The position numbers and the translations under genes are program-made. Of a stretch of 64,000 nucleotides of DNA, positions 56,069 to 64,000 are shown piece by piece. The notes under the pieces were generated by a model. That model was not told where the DNA came from. It saw only the letters and a list, made by a program, of their open reading frames with translations, and did no database searches. Position 1 is the stretch's first letter; each line of letters starts with the position of its first letter. This DNA comes from VYFG01 sp965248685 (GTDB taxonomy: Bacteria; Pseudomonadota; Gammaproteobacteria; Arenicellales; Poriferihabitantaceae): positions 1,240,001 to 1,304,000 of the forward strand of contig CBDFKC010000004.1 of assembly GCA_965248685.1 (NCBI GenBank), read 5' to 3'.

Positions 56069-56773
56069 ATGAAGTCTACCCAGGAAAGCCTGCTCTCAGG
56101 TGCGCGCTCGTCAACTGAATATTTCGTGTCCACTTTCTTGTTCGGTATTTTATTTGGAATAGCCGCTGCTTCGGCGGGGATAGAACATGGAATTGCGCTG
56201 TTTATGAGCGCCAGTGTTTTTAGCGCATCAGCGCAATTTGCTGCCCTCGAATTCTGGCAGGACCCGCTGCCCCTCGCATCCATTGCGCTTTCTGTGGCCC
56301 TGATCAGTACCAGAAATATCTTGCTTGGAATGTCGTTAACTCATCACCTTGATGGTCATAGCATGTTGCGTCGAATAGTTTCGCTTGCAGTACTGACCGA
56401 CCCTGGCGTGGTGATGACGCTCAGAAAAAACAGTGATGATGACCCCCTTGGTTACCTCACGGGTTACGGATTATCGTTGTTGGTTAGTTGGGTGACTTCA
56501 AGCTGGATTGGCCTGACTTTTGCCAATTTGTTCGCTTCAGCTAACCTTGAATCACTTGATTTTGCGGGCCCGCTGGTTATCGGAACCATGATGATGTTAT
56601 TGATTCGCGGGGGTAATGGTGCTCATTACAAGGCGTGGACTGTTGCCGCGGCCACTGCATATGCCACTGCAGAAAACGGTCTACCGGGATTTGCGATTCT
56701 GTTGGCTTCGGTTGGAGCGGGAACCATCACCAGTCTGTTAATCCAGGAAATACGTCGTGCCAGATCTGACTAG
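56069..56773 (+). CDS. azlC: AzlC-type branched-chain amino acid exporter, large subunit
   Basis: 234 residues, about 6-8 helices. Family hallmarks are FLFGILFGIAAASAGIEHGIALFMSASVFSASAQFAALEFW and ISTRNILLGMSLTHHL. It forms a two-component exporter with the small AzlD subunit encoded next, overlapping by 17 bp. Substrates in known cases are branched-chain amino acids and analogues. Confidence 0.92.
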   Translation: MKSTQESLLSGARSSTEYFVSTFLFGILFGIAAASAGIEHGIALFMSASVFSASAQFAALEFWQDPLPLASIALSVALISTRNILLGMSLTHHLDGHSMLRRIVSLAVLTDPGVVMTLRKNSDDDPLGYLTGYGLSLLVSWVTSSWIGLTFANLFASANLESLDFAGPLVIGTMMMLLIRGGNGAHYKAWTVAAATAYATAENGLPGFAILLASVGAGTITSLLIQEIRRARSD

Positions 56774-57074
56774 TTCTCTGACCGCCATAGGATTGATGGC
56801 CCTGTTAGTCTACTCGACCCGGATTGGGGGGTATCTAGTCGGTCTTAGAATTCGCCATATTGGTCGCCTAAGACCGGTGCTCGAAGCGCTTCCAGGATGC
56901 GCCATGATGGCAATATTAACCCCAGCTGTTCGTAACGGCTCCACCCTTGATTGGTTCGCGTTGGCCTGCGTCATATTAGTTATGTGGAAAACGGAAAGCG
57001 TAGTGCTGGCGACAGTATTGGGACTAGGATTACTGTTATTTGGCGCAGATATTTATGCAACGATTTTCCTTTGA
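56757..57074 (+). CDS. azlD: AzlD-type branched-chain amino acid exporter, small subunit
   Basis: 105 residues, three to four helices, GTG start inside the end of azlC. Typical motifs are STRIGGYLVGLRI and VLEALPGCAMMAILTPAV, with a final helix ending the protein. The overlap implies translational coupling and matched subunit amounts. Confidence 0.9.
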   Translation: MPDLTSSLTAIGLMALLVYSTRIGGYLVGLRIRHIGRLRPVLEALPGCAMMAILTPAVRNGSTLDWFALACVILVMWKTESVVLATVLGLGLLLFGADIYATIFL

Positions 57075-57181
57075 TTTCAACGATTCTACCGGGTGGAATT
57101 TCTGCTAAAGACAACAGGCTGGGACCAACAATTCTCGTAGACAGATATAACAGTCGTAAACGCTATCAAGAATAGTCCAGC

Positions 57182-57508
57182 CTAATGACCGCTAAAGCTA
57201 CGAGCTCTATACTGACCTTGAGTATCGAGCTCAAATACATCGTCTATTTGCGGGTGACGCAATGGACCGCCACGCTGGTCAGGTAGCAAGTTTTGTTCCG
57301 AAACGTAGGCGATATACTCGGTCTGCTCATTTTCTGCGAACAAGTGGTAAAAAGGCTGATCTTTTGTTGGCCGCATTTCCTCCGGAATAGATTCATACCA
57401 TTCCTCGGTATTATCGAATACCGGATCGACGTCAAATACTACCCCCCGAAAATCATAGATTCTGTGACGTACCACCTGACCAATCTGAAATTTTGCAGAT
57501 CGAATCAT
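57182..57508 (-). CDS. hspQ: Heat shock protein HspQ
   Basis: 108 residues, matching the YccV/HspQ family: AKFQIGQVVRHRIYDFRGVVFDVDPVFDNTEEWY at the start, then PFYHLFAENEQTEYIAYVSEQNLLPD and a C-terminal FELDTQGQYRARS. In enterics HspQ binds hemimethylated DNA and acts as a Lon specificity enhancer and substrate. It stands alone, divergent from the hydrolase gene. Confidence 0.95.
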   Translation of the reverse strand: MIRSAKFQIGQVVRHRIYDFRGVVFDVDPVFDNTEEWYESIPEEMRPTKDQPFYHLFAENEQTEYIAYVSEQNLLPDQRGGPLRHPQIDDVFELDTQGQYRARSFSGH

Positions 57509-57705
57509 TTTTCCATAAATTTATTACCAAGCTCAATAGTATCAGTTTATACAGTCAGTTTTTAAGTGAAAATGTCAGGTTTAACCAATACCTGCATAAC
57601 GATCACTTGGTTAATTCGAGGCGGTGATTCGACCCACTAATTGATCGGATTTAGTTTTAACTGTGGTTAAATTAGACAGCGCTATGTCACATAAGTAAAA
57701 ATTTA

Positions 57706-58461
57706 ATGAATTTCAAATATGTCAGAAAGGGCAAAGGGGATACACTGATACTGCAACACGGTTTTTTAAGTGGATCAGACTACTGGTATAACCAGATTGA
57801 CTATTTATCAGATTATTTTGACGTCATTGCGCCTACCTTGCCTGGATTTGGTGACAATTTTTCAGCGGATGCGATAAACGAGATAGGAAGCTTTGCCGAA
57901 CACTTGTTGCAACTTGTGGACGCCCTGGCTATAGCCGAATTTAATTTATTGGGCCATTCCATGGGGGGAATGATCGCCCAGGAAGTAGCGCTGATCGCTC
58001 CGGCCAAAGTTGCCAATCTGGTGTTATACGGAACAGGACCCAATGGGACCATGCCTGGCAGGTTCGAACCAGTATCAGTCAGCAGACAGCGTGTACTGGA
58101 CCATGGGCCTCGCAGCACCATCGAGAATACGGTTGCAAGTTGGTTTATGCGCGAAACCAAAGACCCAAGCTATGAAGACGGAGTTGAACTCGCATCCAAG
58201 GCGTCGATAGAAGCGATACTCGGAGGTTATCAGGCAATGGAGTCATGGAGTAGTGGTTCGCGTTTAGATCAGATAAAGGTTCCCACCCTGGTGGTTTGGG
58301 GAGATGGTGACAGAGCCTACAAGCGGGATCAGGTTGACCAGTTGCTGGATTCAATCGAGGATGCGTCGCTAATCGTGTTCCCTGGCTGTTCCCATAACAT
58401 TCATCTTGAACAACCAGTTGAATTTAGCTTAACTATTCGCAAGTTCTTACAATCCCAATGA
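57706..58461 (+). CDS. Alpha/beta hydrolase
   Basis: 251 residues. Oxyanion motif LQHGFLSGSDYW (about 16-27). Nucleophile Ser in FNLLGHSMGGMIAQEVAL (about 80-97). Asp in LVVWGDGDRAYK and His in FPGCSHNIHLEQP. All triad residues are present. No signal peptide. It may be an esterase or a C-C bond hydrolase; substrate unknown. It converges on the radical SAM gene. Confidence 0.92.
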   Translation: MNFKYVRKGKGDTLILQHGFLSGSDYWYNQIDYLSDYFDVIAPTLPGFGDNFSADAINEIGSFAEHLLQLVDALAIAEFNLLGHSMGGMIAQEVALIAPAKVANLVLYGTGPNGTMPGRFEPVSVSRQRVLDHGPRSTIENTVASWFMRETKDPSYEDGVELASKASIEAILGGYQAMESWSSGSRLDQIKVPTLVVWGDGDRAYKRDQVDQLLDSIEDASLIVFPGCSHNIHLEQPVEFSLTIRKFLQSQ

Positions 58462-58507
58462 GGCTCCGGACTTTGGTTTAGCCAACAGGGTTTTTACCGT
58501 GTCGATT

Positions 58508-59617
58508 CTATTCGGGTGGTGGCGTAGCAGGAGGCATTCGTACCCGAATAGGTCGACCGCTGGATATTCCTGGCGGACCCGAAAACTTGCCGTCGATGGG
58601 TGTTTTGCATTGTAGGCATTTTCCGGTGAAATCCAGATTCCAGTCGAGAATACTGTGCCAGTCCCGGGCGATTACCAGGGTGCCGCATTGGGGACAATAG
58701 GTACTGCTGGCGCGTTCGTCGTGAACGTTGCCCAGATAAACATATTTGAGACCGCGTTTGGCCGCTATTCGACGGGCGTTTATCAGACTCTGATGCGGTG
58801 TGCGCGGCAGGTCGGTCATTTTCCAGTCCGGGTGAAACGCGGTAAAGTGTAACGGTACTCGGGTTCCCAGGTTCGTCGCAATCCAATTAACCATTTCTGA
58901 AATCTCATCGTCACTGTCGTTCTTGCCGGGTATCAATAACGTTGTAATTTCCAGCCAAGCTGAGGTTTGCTCATGGATGAACTTTAGCGTATCGAGCACT
59001 GGTTCCAGTTCTCCTCCGCATATCTTTCGATAAAAATCTTCGGTAAAAGCTTTTAAGTCTACATTGACCGCGTCCATGGCATCGAAAAACTCTTTTCTCG
59101 CATCGACGGTGATATATCCGGCTGTTACAGCCACCGTTTTAATACCAAGGGTTCTACAAGCTTTGGCGATATCGACGGCATATTCGAGAAATATAACCGG
59201 GTCGTTATAGGTAAAGGCCACGCTGTGACAACCAAACTTTTTCGCGGTTTGGGCGATTGCTTCCGGAGTCGCCGCAGTGCCCAGTTTATCCATTTCCCTG
59301 GATTTGCTAATATCCCAGTTCTGACAGAATTTGCAGGCTAGGTTGCAACCAGCTGTTCCAAAGGATAGTACCGACGATCCTGGATAAAAGTGATTGAGGG
59401 GCTTTTTCTCAATGGGATCAATGCAAAATCCACTGGACCTTCCCCAGGTGGTCAATACCATTTGGTCTCCCTGGCGCTGGCGGACAAAACAAAGCCCTCT
59501 TTGTCCATCGCGTAATCGGCAAAATCGAGGGCACAGATCACATTGAATGCGCTGGTCGTCAAGGAGGTGCCAGTATCTGGCGTTGACAATGCCGGATTGA
59601 CCGGGTGCGGCAGTCAT
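58508..59617 (-). CDS. amrS: AmmeMemoRadiSam system radical SAM enzyme
   Basis: 369 residues. A four-Cys N-terminal region (CDLCPRFCRLRDGQRGLCFVR) resembles activase-type insert motifs. It is followed by the radical SAM CX3CX2C cluster in GCNLACKFCQNWDISK (about 93-108) and family blocks VAFTYNDPVIFLEYAVD, VTAGYI and LLIPGKNDSDDEI. A rubredoxin-like C-terminal pair of CxxC motifs is present (YCPQCGTLV, KCLQCKTPI). The reaction is unknown. The divergent gene encodes the Memo and AMMECR1 partners in one chain, which confirms the assignment. Confidence 0.93.
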   Translation of the reverse strand: MTAAPGQSGIVNARYWHLLDDQRIQCDLCPRFCRLRDGQRGLCFVRQRQGDQMVLTTWGRSSGFCIDPIEKKPLNHFYPGSSVLSFGTAGCNLACKFCQNWDISKSREMDKLGTAATPEAIAQTAKKFGCHSVAFTYNDPVIFLEYAVDIAKACRTLGIKTVAVTAGYITVDARKEFFDAMDAVNVDLKAFTEDFYRKICGGELEPVLDTLKFIHEQTSAWLEITTLLIPGKNDSDDEISEMVNWIATNLGTRVPLHFTAFHPDWKMTDLPRTPHQSLINARRIAAKRGLKYVYLGNVHDERASSTYCPQCGTLVIARDWHSILDWNLDFTGKCLQCKTPIDGKFSGPPGISSGRPIRVRMPPATPPPE

Positions 59618-59769
59618 TTTAATTATCAGTCAAGCTGCTTGCAGATGATGAGGGAGTAGTCATTAAGGTTAGGCCGTTTCCATGTAATAATTGCGCCGAA
59701 TGCTAACTTTTAATAGCGAACTATAGCATTGGATTCAATTCTATCTGGAAGTTCGCGGGGGATTTTCCT

Positions 59770-61170
59770 ATGGCGGTAAAAATCAGTAAAACCACGCGTC
59801 CTGCTGCAATCGCCGGGAGATTTTATCCCGCCGAGCCCAGTGAATTAACTGACAATCTGAATCATATGCTTGGTAACGCGTTGCACCGTATTTCTGGTTT
59901 GGATCTAACGAAGCCAACGACGCCAACGACGCCCCCTAAAGCACTTATCGTCCCCCACGCCGGATACCGGTATTCAGGAGAAATAGCAGCATCTGCTTAT
60001 ACCACTATTAGTAATATTCAGGACAAAGTATCCCGGGTGGTGCTGCTCGGGCCCGCCCATCGTGTCCGCCTAAAAGGCGTGGCAATGAGCGGAGCAGATT
60101 TTTTTGAAACACCTCTCGGCGTGATTCCATTGGATGTGGAAACAATCAGGCAATGCGCTAGTCGGTTTTCTTTTATCCAAATAGACAACAAAGCCCATCA
60201 GCATGAGCATTCGCTTGAAACACAGTTGCCATTCATTCAACGCTGCCTCGGAAATATCAAGCTGGTTCCATTTGTCATTGGAGAGGCTAAGCCCGAGCAG
60301 ATTGCCCAATGCTTAGAGTTTCTTTGGGGAAATCAGGAAACGTTGATTCTTGTTAGTTCGGATCTCAGCCATTTTTTACCTTATGCCGAAGCGACCCAAA
60401 TCGACATTCAAACCAGTGAAGCGATTGGGAATCTAAATCCAGATCCAATTACTTATCAGCATGCTTGCGGCCAGGTCGGTATCAGGGGTTTACTTCACAT
60501 TGCACGAAAAAAGAAGCTGGTTGTAAAGCAACTTGATCTGAGAAACTCTGGAGATACTTCAGGACGAAAAGGTCAGGTAGTAGGGTACGGCAGTTATGGG
60601 TTTTATCCGAGCCAGAGTAATTTTAATCGGCGCCAACGTGCGGAATTAACCCGGGTGGCCTGGGCGGCCATCGACAATGGTTTGGCCCATGGTAAGCCTG
60701 TTATTCCATCGTTAAAAGGTTATGGGCTACTTTTCACCAAACCCGCAGCATGCTTTGTTACGCTGAATACAGTAGACGGAAACTTGCGGGGTTGTATCGG
60801 GTCCCTGACTGGTTCTGCGCCACTGATTGTGGGAGTCAGTCAGAATGCTTATAAGGCGGCATTTTTAGACGCTAGATTTCAACCCGTCACCCGGGGTCAG
60901 AGACAGTCACTGAAACTGGAAGTATCGGTACTGAGTCCAGCGACAAGAATTGAAGGCAGTGAACAGGAAATCATTGGTCAGCTACGACCATTTATTGATG
61001 GGTTGATTCTGGTGTCAAATGGGAAGCGTGGTACTTTCCTGCCGGCGGTCTGGCAATCTACTTCTGATCCCGTATTGTTTCTTCGACAACTTAAACGCAA
61101 AGCGGGAATTAGTCAGGACTATTGGAGTGCCAATATCGAAGTTTTCAGATACACCACTGAAACTTGGTAA
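59770..61170 (+). CDS. amrB-amrA: Fused AmmeMemoRadiSam proteins B (Memo) and A (AMMECR1)
   Basis: 466 residues. The N-terminal Memo domain spans about 10-275: RPAAIAGRFYPAEPSEL, VPHAGYRYSGEIAASAY, LLGPAHRVRLKGVAMS, HQHEHSLETQLPFIQ and SSDLSHFLPYAEA. Its His residues resemble a dioxygenase-like metal site. The AMMECR1 domain spans about 290-466, with the conserved LRGCIG (about 339-344) and FLDARFQPVTRGQ. In many genomes these are separate genes. Here they are one chain, divergent from amrS. A terminator follows immediately. Cellular role unknown; the trio is thought to act together. Confidence 0.93.
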   Translation: MAVKISKTTRPAAIAGRFYPAEPSELTDNLNHMLGNALHRISGLDLTKPTTPTTPPKALIVPHAGYRYSGEIAASAYTTISNIQDKVSRVVLLGPAHRVRLKGVAMSGADFFETPLGVIPLDVETIRQCASRFSFIQIDNKAHQHEHSLETQLPFIQRCLGNIKLVPFVIGEAKPEQIAQCLEFLWGNQETLILVSSDLSHFLPYAEATQIDIQTSEAIGNLNPDPITYQHACGQVGIRGLLHIARKKKLVVKQLDLRNSGDTSGRKGQVVGYGSYGFYPSQSNFNRRQRAELTRVAWAAIDNGLAHGKPVIPSLKGYGLLFTKPAACFVTLNTVDGNLRGCIGSLTGSAPLIVGVSQNAYKAAFLDARFQPVTRGQRQSLKLEVSVLSPATRIEGSEQEIIGQLRPFIDGLILVSNGKRGTFLPAVWQSTSDPVLFLRQLKRKAGISQDYWSANIEVFRYTTETW

Positions 61171-61172
61171 AA

Positions 61173-61201
61173 AAAGGCCACGCTGGTTGGCGTGGCCTTT
61201 T
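61173..61201 (+). terminator. Intrinsic terminator after the Memo-AMMECR1 gene
   Basis: GGCCACGC (61176-61183) pairs with GCGTGGCC (61190-61197) over a 6-nt loop, with an A-run before and four T after. It may also work on the opposite strand for the convergent collagen-like gene. Confidence 0.88.
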
Positions 61202-61233
61202 AATATTATCGAATAGTGATTGGTTTGCTTACA

Positions 61234-63240
61234 TCAGAAATCACTTGCAGTGACGGATATCACACAGTCTTCGACCTCACCATCTGGTGCTGGCCCATCT
61301 GGGCCAAGGCCACTAACGCTAGAATATCGCATCCGCACAAGGAAGTTGAATCTGACGCCGGTAACAGGAACTGTGGGTATAATGTAGTCGATCGGGATAA
61401 AGTTGGGGTTTGCAGTGTTTTCTTGGTCTATTGCAATATGCTCAGGAGATTCCGAAGGACCCTCCCCGCCGAATGTTCCATCTTGATTCCAGTCAACCCA
61501 AATATTGAGGAACCCGTCTCCATTAACTGAGACATTAGTCAAAACAATATTGGGTGATGCCACAGGATCTTCATTAGCAGCGATACACAAAGAGGAATTG
61601 TTACCAGGTGTATCTCCCGTAAATCCTTCGTCGTCCGGTGTAGTCCCGGTAACATCGTCACCGGAAGCATCGGAAGTATGGTTGCCTCCGGTTGGATCGG
61701 CATCAGGAGGAAGATCGCCAAGGAATGAACCAGTCGCTACTAGTATATGAGTCGGATCTCCATAGGTTGCTGGTGCGTCGCCACGATCCAACTCTTCCGG
61801 CTCGGGATCAGGTGGTAGACATCCACAGATCGGTCCGTTTTTCTTACTGCTGGCTTCTCTAACCTGGAAACTACCCCATACGGTACCAGGACCCACTGGC
61901 TTAGAGCAGCTCGTATGGATAGTGGCTTCAACGACGCCATTGACTTCGAGATCTACATTTTTCGTTAATGCAGCTCCACCAGACCCTGCGAAGCTAATGT
62001 CATCATCAGTAGACACTGAAGTTAACGGTACCAATTCATTTCCGTTTGAATCCAATACCCGAACCATCGCGTCAAATTCTCCTTGGTAGCGCAGGGTCAT
62101 ACTAACTACTCCCCCTTTGCAAGCCATGCAGTCGCCATCAACTGGACAAATAGCGCCATTCTTTACACTGGTTGCCGCTGATACCGTGAACGATCCCAAT
62201 ACCGTTCCGGGACCATTGGAATAGTAACAACTGGTACCGATCTTGGTATCCTTCACATTATTGACCAGAACATGAATCTTGCGGCCAAGTTTGCTGCGAG
62301 TTACTCGGTTGTCATAGTCATCAACAACTGGGCAGAACTGTGGTGCAGTATCTACCGTGGCATCCCCATGGGGATTATTCAGTGTGATCTCATCGCCGGC
62401 ATTTACTGTAGCCGGTCCAAACAGCACATTACCTGAACTGTCGAAGGCATATACTTCGTCGCCATCAGCGCCGTTGTAAACCAGGGTAATGCTGCTCAGA
62501 CCACCTTTACAGGCCTGACACCCACACTCCTGGCAAGGAGGCTTCGGCTTTGGATCACAGGGATCGCCATGGGACCCTTTAGACCCATGTGAACCTTTGG
62601 AGCCATGTGAACCTTTGGAGCCATGTGAACCTTTGGAGCCATGTGAACCTTTGGAGCCATGTGAACCTTTGGAGCCATGTGAACCTTTGGAGCCATGTGA
62701 ACCTTTGGAGCCATGTGAACCTTTGGAGCCATGTGAACCTTTGGAGCCATGTGAACCTTTGGAGCCATGTGAACCTTTGGAGCCATGTGAACCTTTGGAG
62801 CCATGTGAACCTTTGGAGCCATGTGAGCCTTTAGAACCATGTGAACCTTTACATTCGTCGCCACCGGACCCTTTGGAACCGTGCGAACCTTTAGACCCAC
62901 CAGACCCCTTGGAACCGTGAGAGCCTTTAGAACCATCCGATCCTTTGGAACCGTTAGAACCTTTAGAACCGCCTGATCCTTTGGAACCACCGGAATGAGA
63001 GCCGTAGTAGGTATTTCGATACCTTGAATAGTTCGAATACCTGGAACTACGGTTATAGCGGGATCGATAGCCATAATGTGAGCTATAGGACCCGCTTGAT
63101 TTATAGTACCCATTGTTGCCAGAGCCAGCTGAGACAGTATTCTGTACAAAGCCCACCGACATTATAAGTACGAAAGCGGCTGCGCTAACAAACGCTTTTA
63201 TTAGCCGTGACTTAGGTTTAGAAGTAGGAATAATTTTCAT
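61234..63240 (-). CDS. Secreted collagen-like Gly-Ser-Lys/Gly-Ser-His repeat protein with duplicated beta domain and GEVED-type C-terminus
   Basis: 668 residues with a strong AAGGAG site. The signal peptide is LIKAFVSAAAFVLIMSVGFVQNTVSA (cut near 38). A Tyr/Ser/Arg-rich stretch follows (about 40-82), then a G-S-X triplet region of about 145 residues, mostly GSKGSH, interrupted once by GGDECKG. A Cys-rich hinge (PPCQECGCQACKGG) leads into two copies of a domain of about 110-130 residues, each starting CKGG..S(I/M)TL and ending PGTV.GSF.V. Last comes RGDAPATYGDP..., VDWNQDGTFG and DGEVEDCVISV, the GEVED-type surface domain. No LPXTG or PEP-CTERM anchor. Probably a surface or matrix fibre. Confidence 0.85.
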   Translation of the reverse strand: MKIIPTSKPKSRLIKAFVSAAAFVLIMSVGFVQNTVSAGSGNNGYYKSSGSYSSHYGYRSRYNRSSRYSNYSRYRNTYYGSHSGGSKGSGGSKGSNGSKGSDGSKGSHGSKGSGGSKGSHGSKGSGGDECKGSHGSKGSHGSKGSHGSKGSHGSKGSHGSKGSHGSKGSHGSKGSHGSKGSHGSKGSHGSKGSHGSKGSHGSKGSHGSKGSHGSKGSHGSKGSHGDPCDPKPKPPCQECGCQACKGGLSSITLVYNGADGDEVYAFDSSGNVLFGPATVNAGDEITLNNPHGDATVDTAPQFCPVVDDYDNRVTRSKLGRKIHVLVNNVKDTKIGTSCYYSNGPGTVLGSFTVSAATSVKNGAICPVDGDCMACKGGVVSMTLRYQGEFDAMVRVLDSNGNELVPLTSVSTDDDISFAGSGGAALTKNVDLEVNGVVEATIHTSCSKPVGPGTVWGSFQVREASSKKNGPICGCLPPDPEPEELDRGDAPATYGDPTHILVATGSFLGDLPPDADPTGGNHTSDASGDDVTGTTPDDEGFTGDTPGNNSSLCIAANEDPVASPNIVLTNVSVNGDGFLNIWVDWNQDGTFGGEGPSESPEHIAIDQENTANPNFIPIDYIIPTVPVTGVRFNFLVRMRYSSVSGLGPDGPAPDGEVEDCVISVTASDF
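62585..62854 (-). repeat. Fifteen tandem 18-bp units encoding GSHGSK
   Basis: Unit CCATGTGAACCTTTGGAG as read on the plus strand, starting at 62585 and every 18 bp to 62837. Most copies are identical and the outermost vary by one to three bases. The array lies in frame, so copy change alters protein length by six residues per unit. Confidence 0.95.
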
Positions 63241-63693
63241 AGTTGCTCCTTAAATGATGGTTCGCATGGGTGGTGTTGAAAAGGTCAGAAAAGACTGGTC
63301 GCATTAACGTGAAATGAGTGCGACGGGTTGCTGCAATGTTTAGATAGTAAAGATAGCGAAAAATTAGACACACGAAATCCGCTGCGATTGACATTCGCAG
63401 GACGACACCTCCGGACCGACAAATCTTTCAATTTATATCTCACCGTTACTTAAACTCCTTATCAACCAACGTAAATTACAATAGTATCCAGGATCAAATC
63501 TTATTTTGAATATCCGTTCAATCTCCAGATTGTGCAATTTACTCAGACATTATATAACTGAGGGTATTAAATTATCAACACATGAATTCTGTGGGTTTTC
63601 TCGAAGGCGCCGTTTATCGTTAGATATCTACCGCTTATCGGCGCCTATGGCTATATATAACGCTATGAATTCAACAATCAATTAGTTAACTAA
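63241..63693. other. 453-bp divergent regulatory region
   Basis: No gene. It holds the leader of the collagen-like gene on the minus strand and, near the right side, a compound palindrome at 63605-63646 upstream of the membrane-protein gene. Confidence 0.6.
63605..63646. promoter_or_regulatory. Compound palindrome, possible operator
   Basis: Arms AGGCGCCG (63605-63612) and CGGCGCCT (63639-63646) are symmetric around a perfect 10-bp palindrome TAGATATCTA (63621-63630), offset by one or two bases from the centre. No T-run follows, so a protein-binding site is more likely than a terminator. Confidence 0.45.
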
Positions 63694-64000
63694 GTGACAG
63701 ATACTACCTATAACGAATTGGAACTTCACTCCGCTACCTTCTGCAAGGTGCTTTATTTGATCGTCGCCGTATTAGCCGTGGTGCATTCTGCTGTTTTGCT
63801 GATTTATTTTTGGGTAGGCGACTCAAGCAAGTTTGATTTTGTCGAACTGGTTGATCTCGACTACGAGGGAAATATTCCAACATTGTATACCGCGATCCTG
63901 TTTATGATTTGCGCAACTTTACTAATGTTGGTTCGAAAGAGGGCGGGCCAAATCCAATCAAAAAATTCGGTTGCAGGTTCCGACAGCATGCAATGGTTGG
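63694..64000 (+). CDS. Membrane protein, unknown, 3' end cut by the window
   Basis: Open from a GTG at 63694, which follows an in-frame TAA directly, to the window end (102 residues visible). Two hydrophobic segments are seen: VLYLIVAVLAVVHSAVLLIYFWV (about 20-42) and LYTAILFMICATLLMLV (about 69-85). A short acidic, probably periplasmic, loop (DSSKFDFVELVDLDYEGN) lies between them. No strong ribosome site. Family not recognised. Confidence 0.6.
   Translation, partial: MTDTTYNELELHSATFCKVLYLIVAVLAVVHSAVLLIYFWVGDSSKFDFVELVDLDYEGNIPTLYTAILFMICATLLMLVRKRAGQIQSKNSVAGSDSMQWL

Noticed and set aside
62589..62920. Plus-strand open frames with MEPCEPLEPCEP or NLWSHV repeats
   Set aside because: They are antisense readings of the 18-bp repeat array in the collagen-like gene, which has the ribosome site and signal peptide.

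Overview
This window reads as a chromosomal segment of a gammaproteobacterium. The evidence is the gene content and order: rarA-crcB-serS and dapB-carA-carB-greA are gammaproteobacterial neighbourhoods, and hflD, hspQ and a membrane-anchored fadE of about 815 residues are largely gammaproteobacterial genes. No tRNA, rRNA or CRISPR array was seen. The genus cannot be fixed from the sequence alone.

Layout. (1) 1-2.9 kb: housekeeping (rarA cut by the window edge, crcB, serS). (2) 3.0-19.4 kb: a one-direction surface polysaccharide locus. It has an odd secreted protein ending in 35 consecutive prolines, an outer-membrane beta-barrel protein, a Wza-type exporter, a Wzc-type co-polymerase/tyrosine kinase, two glycosyltransferases, a membrane-anchored unknown, two O-antigen polymerase/ligase-like proteins, an acyltransferase, a NodU/CmcH-type carbamoyltransferase, a WecA-type initiating transferase and a short-chain dehydrogenase. 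No Wzx flippase is visible. (3) 19.4-25.2 kb: dapB, carA, carB and greA, with a strong hairpin in the carA leader. CarAB makes carbamoyl phosphate, the donor the neighbouring carbamoyltransferase would need. (4) 25.3-34.9 kb: transporters. A 221-bp MITE-like element sits directly on the start of an EamA transporter. It is followed by an SLC13 permease, a SulP anion transporter, a tungstate-type ABC operon (tupB-tupC-tupA) ending in its own ModE-like regulator, and an MFS carrier. Six copies of a 10-bp repeat lie between sulP and the tup operon.

(5) 35-47.3 kb: an accessory, repeat-rich region. It holds an isoaspartyl-methyltransferase-like gene, a 54-bp tandem duplication upstream of a secreted lectin-like gene, an IS4-type element with perfect 33-bp inverted ends, an IS91-type transposase paired with a tyrosine recombinase, a family of roughly 88-bp intergenic repeats, small secreted or membrane proteins, a LemA/DUF3137 pair, a lipoprotein, and a decayed glyoxalase-like fragment. 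(6) 47.3-57.5 kb: metabolism again (PPK2 kinase, DUF192 protein, S9 peptidase, hflD, fadE, fadD-like ligase, azlCD, hspQ). (7) 57.7-64 kb: an alpha/beta hydrolase, the AmmeMemoRadiSam genes (radical SAM enzyme divergent from a Memo-AMMECR1 fusion), a secreted collagen-like Gly-Ser-Lys/Gly-Ser-His protein with 18-bp tandem repeats, and the start of a membrane protein cut by the window end.

The most unusual items are the polyproline EPS-locus protein, the MITE placed on a start codon, the structured carA leader, the repeat family and insertion elements of region 5, and the GSKGSH repeat protein. No wholly new multi-gene system can be asserted from sequence alone. The polysaccharide locus with its unknown genes is the best candidate for new biology.
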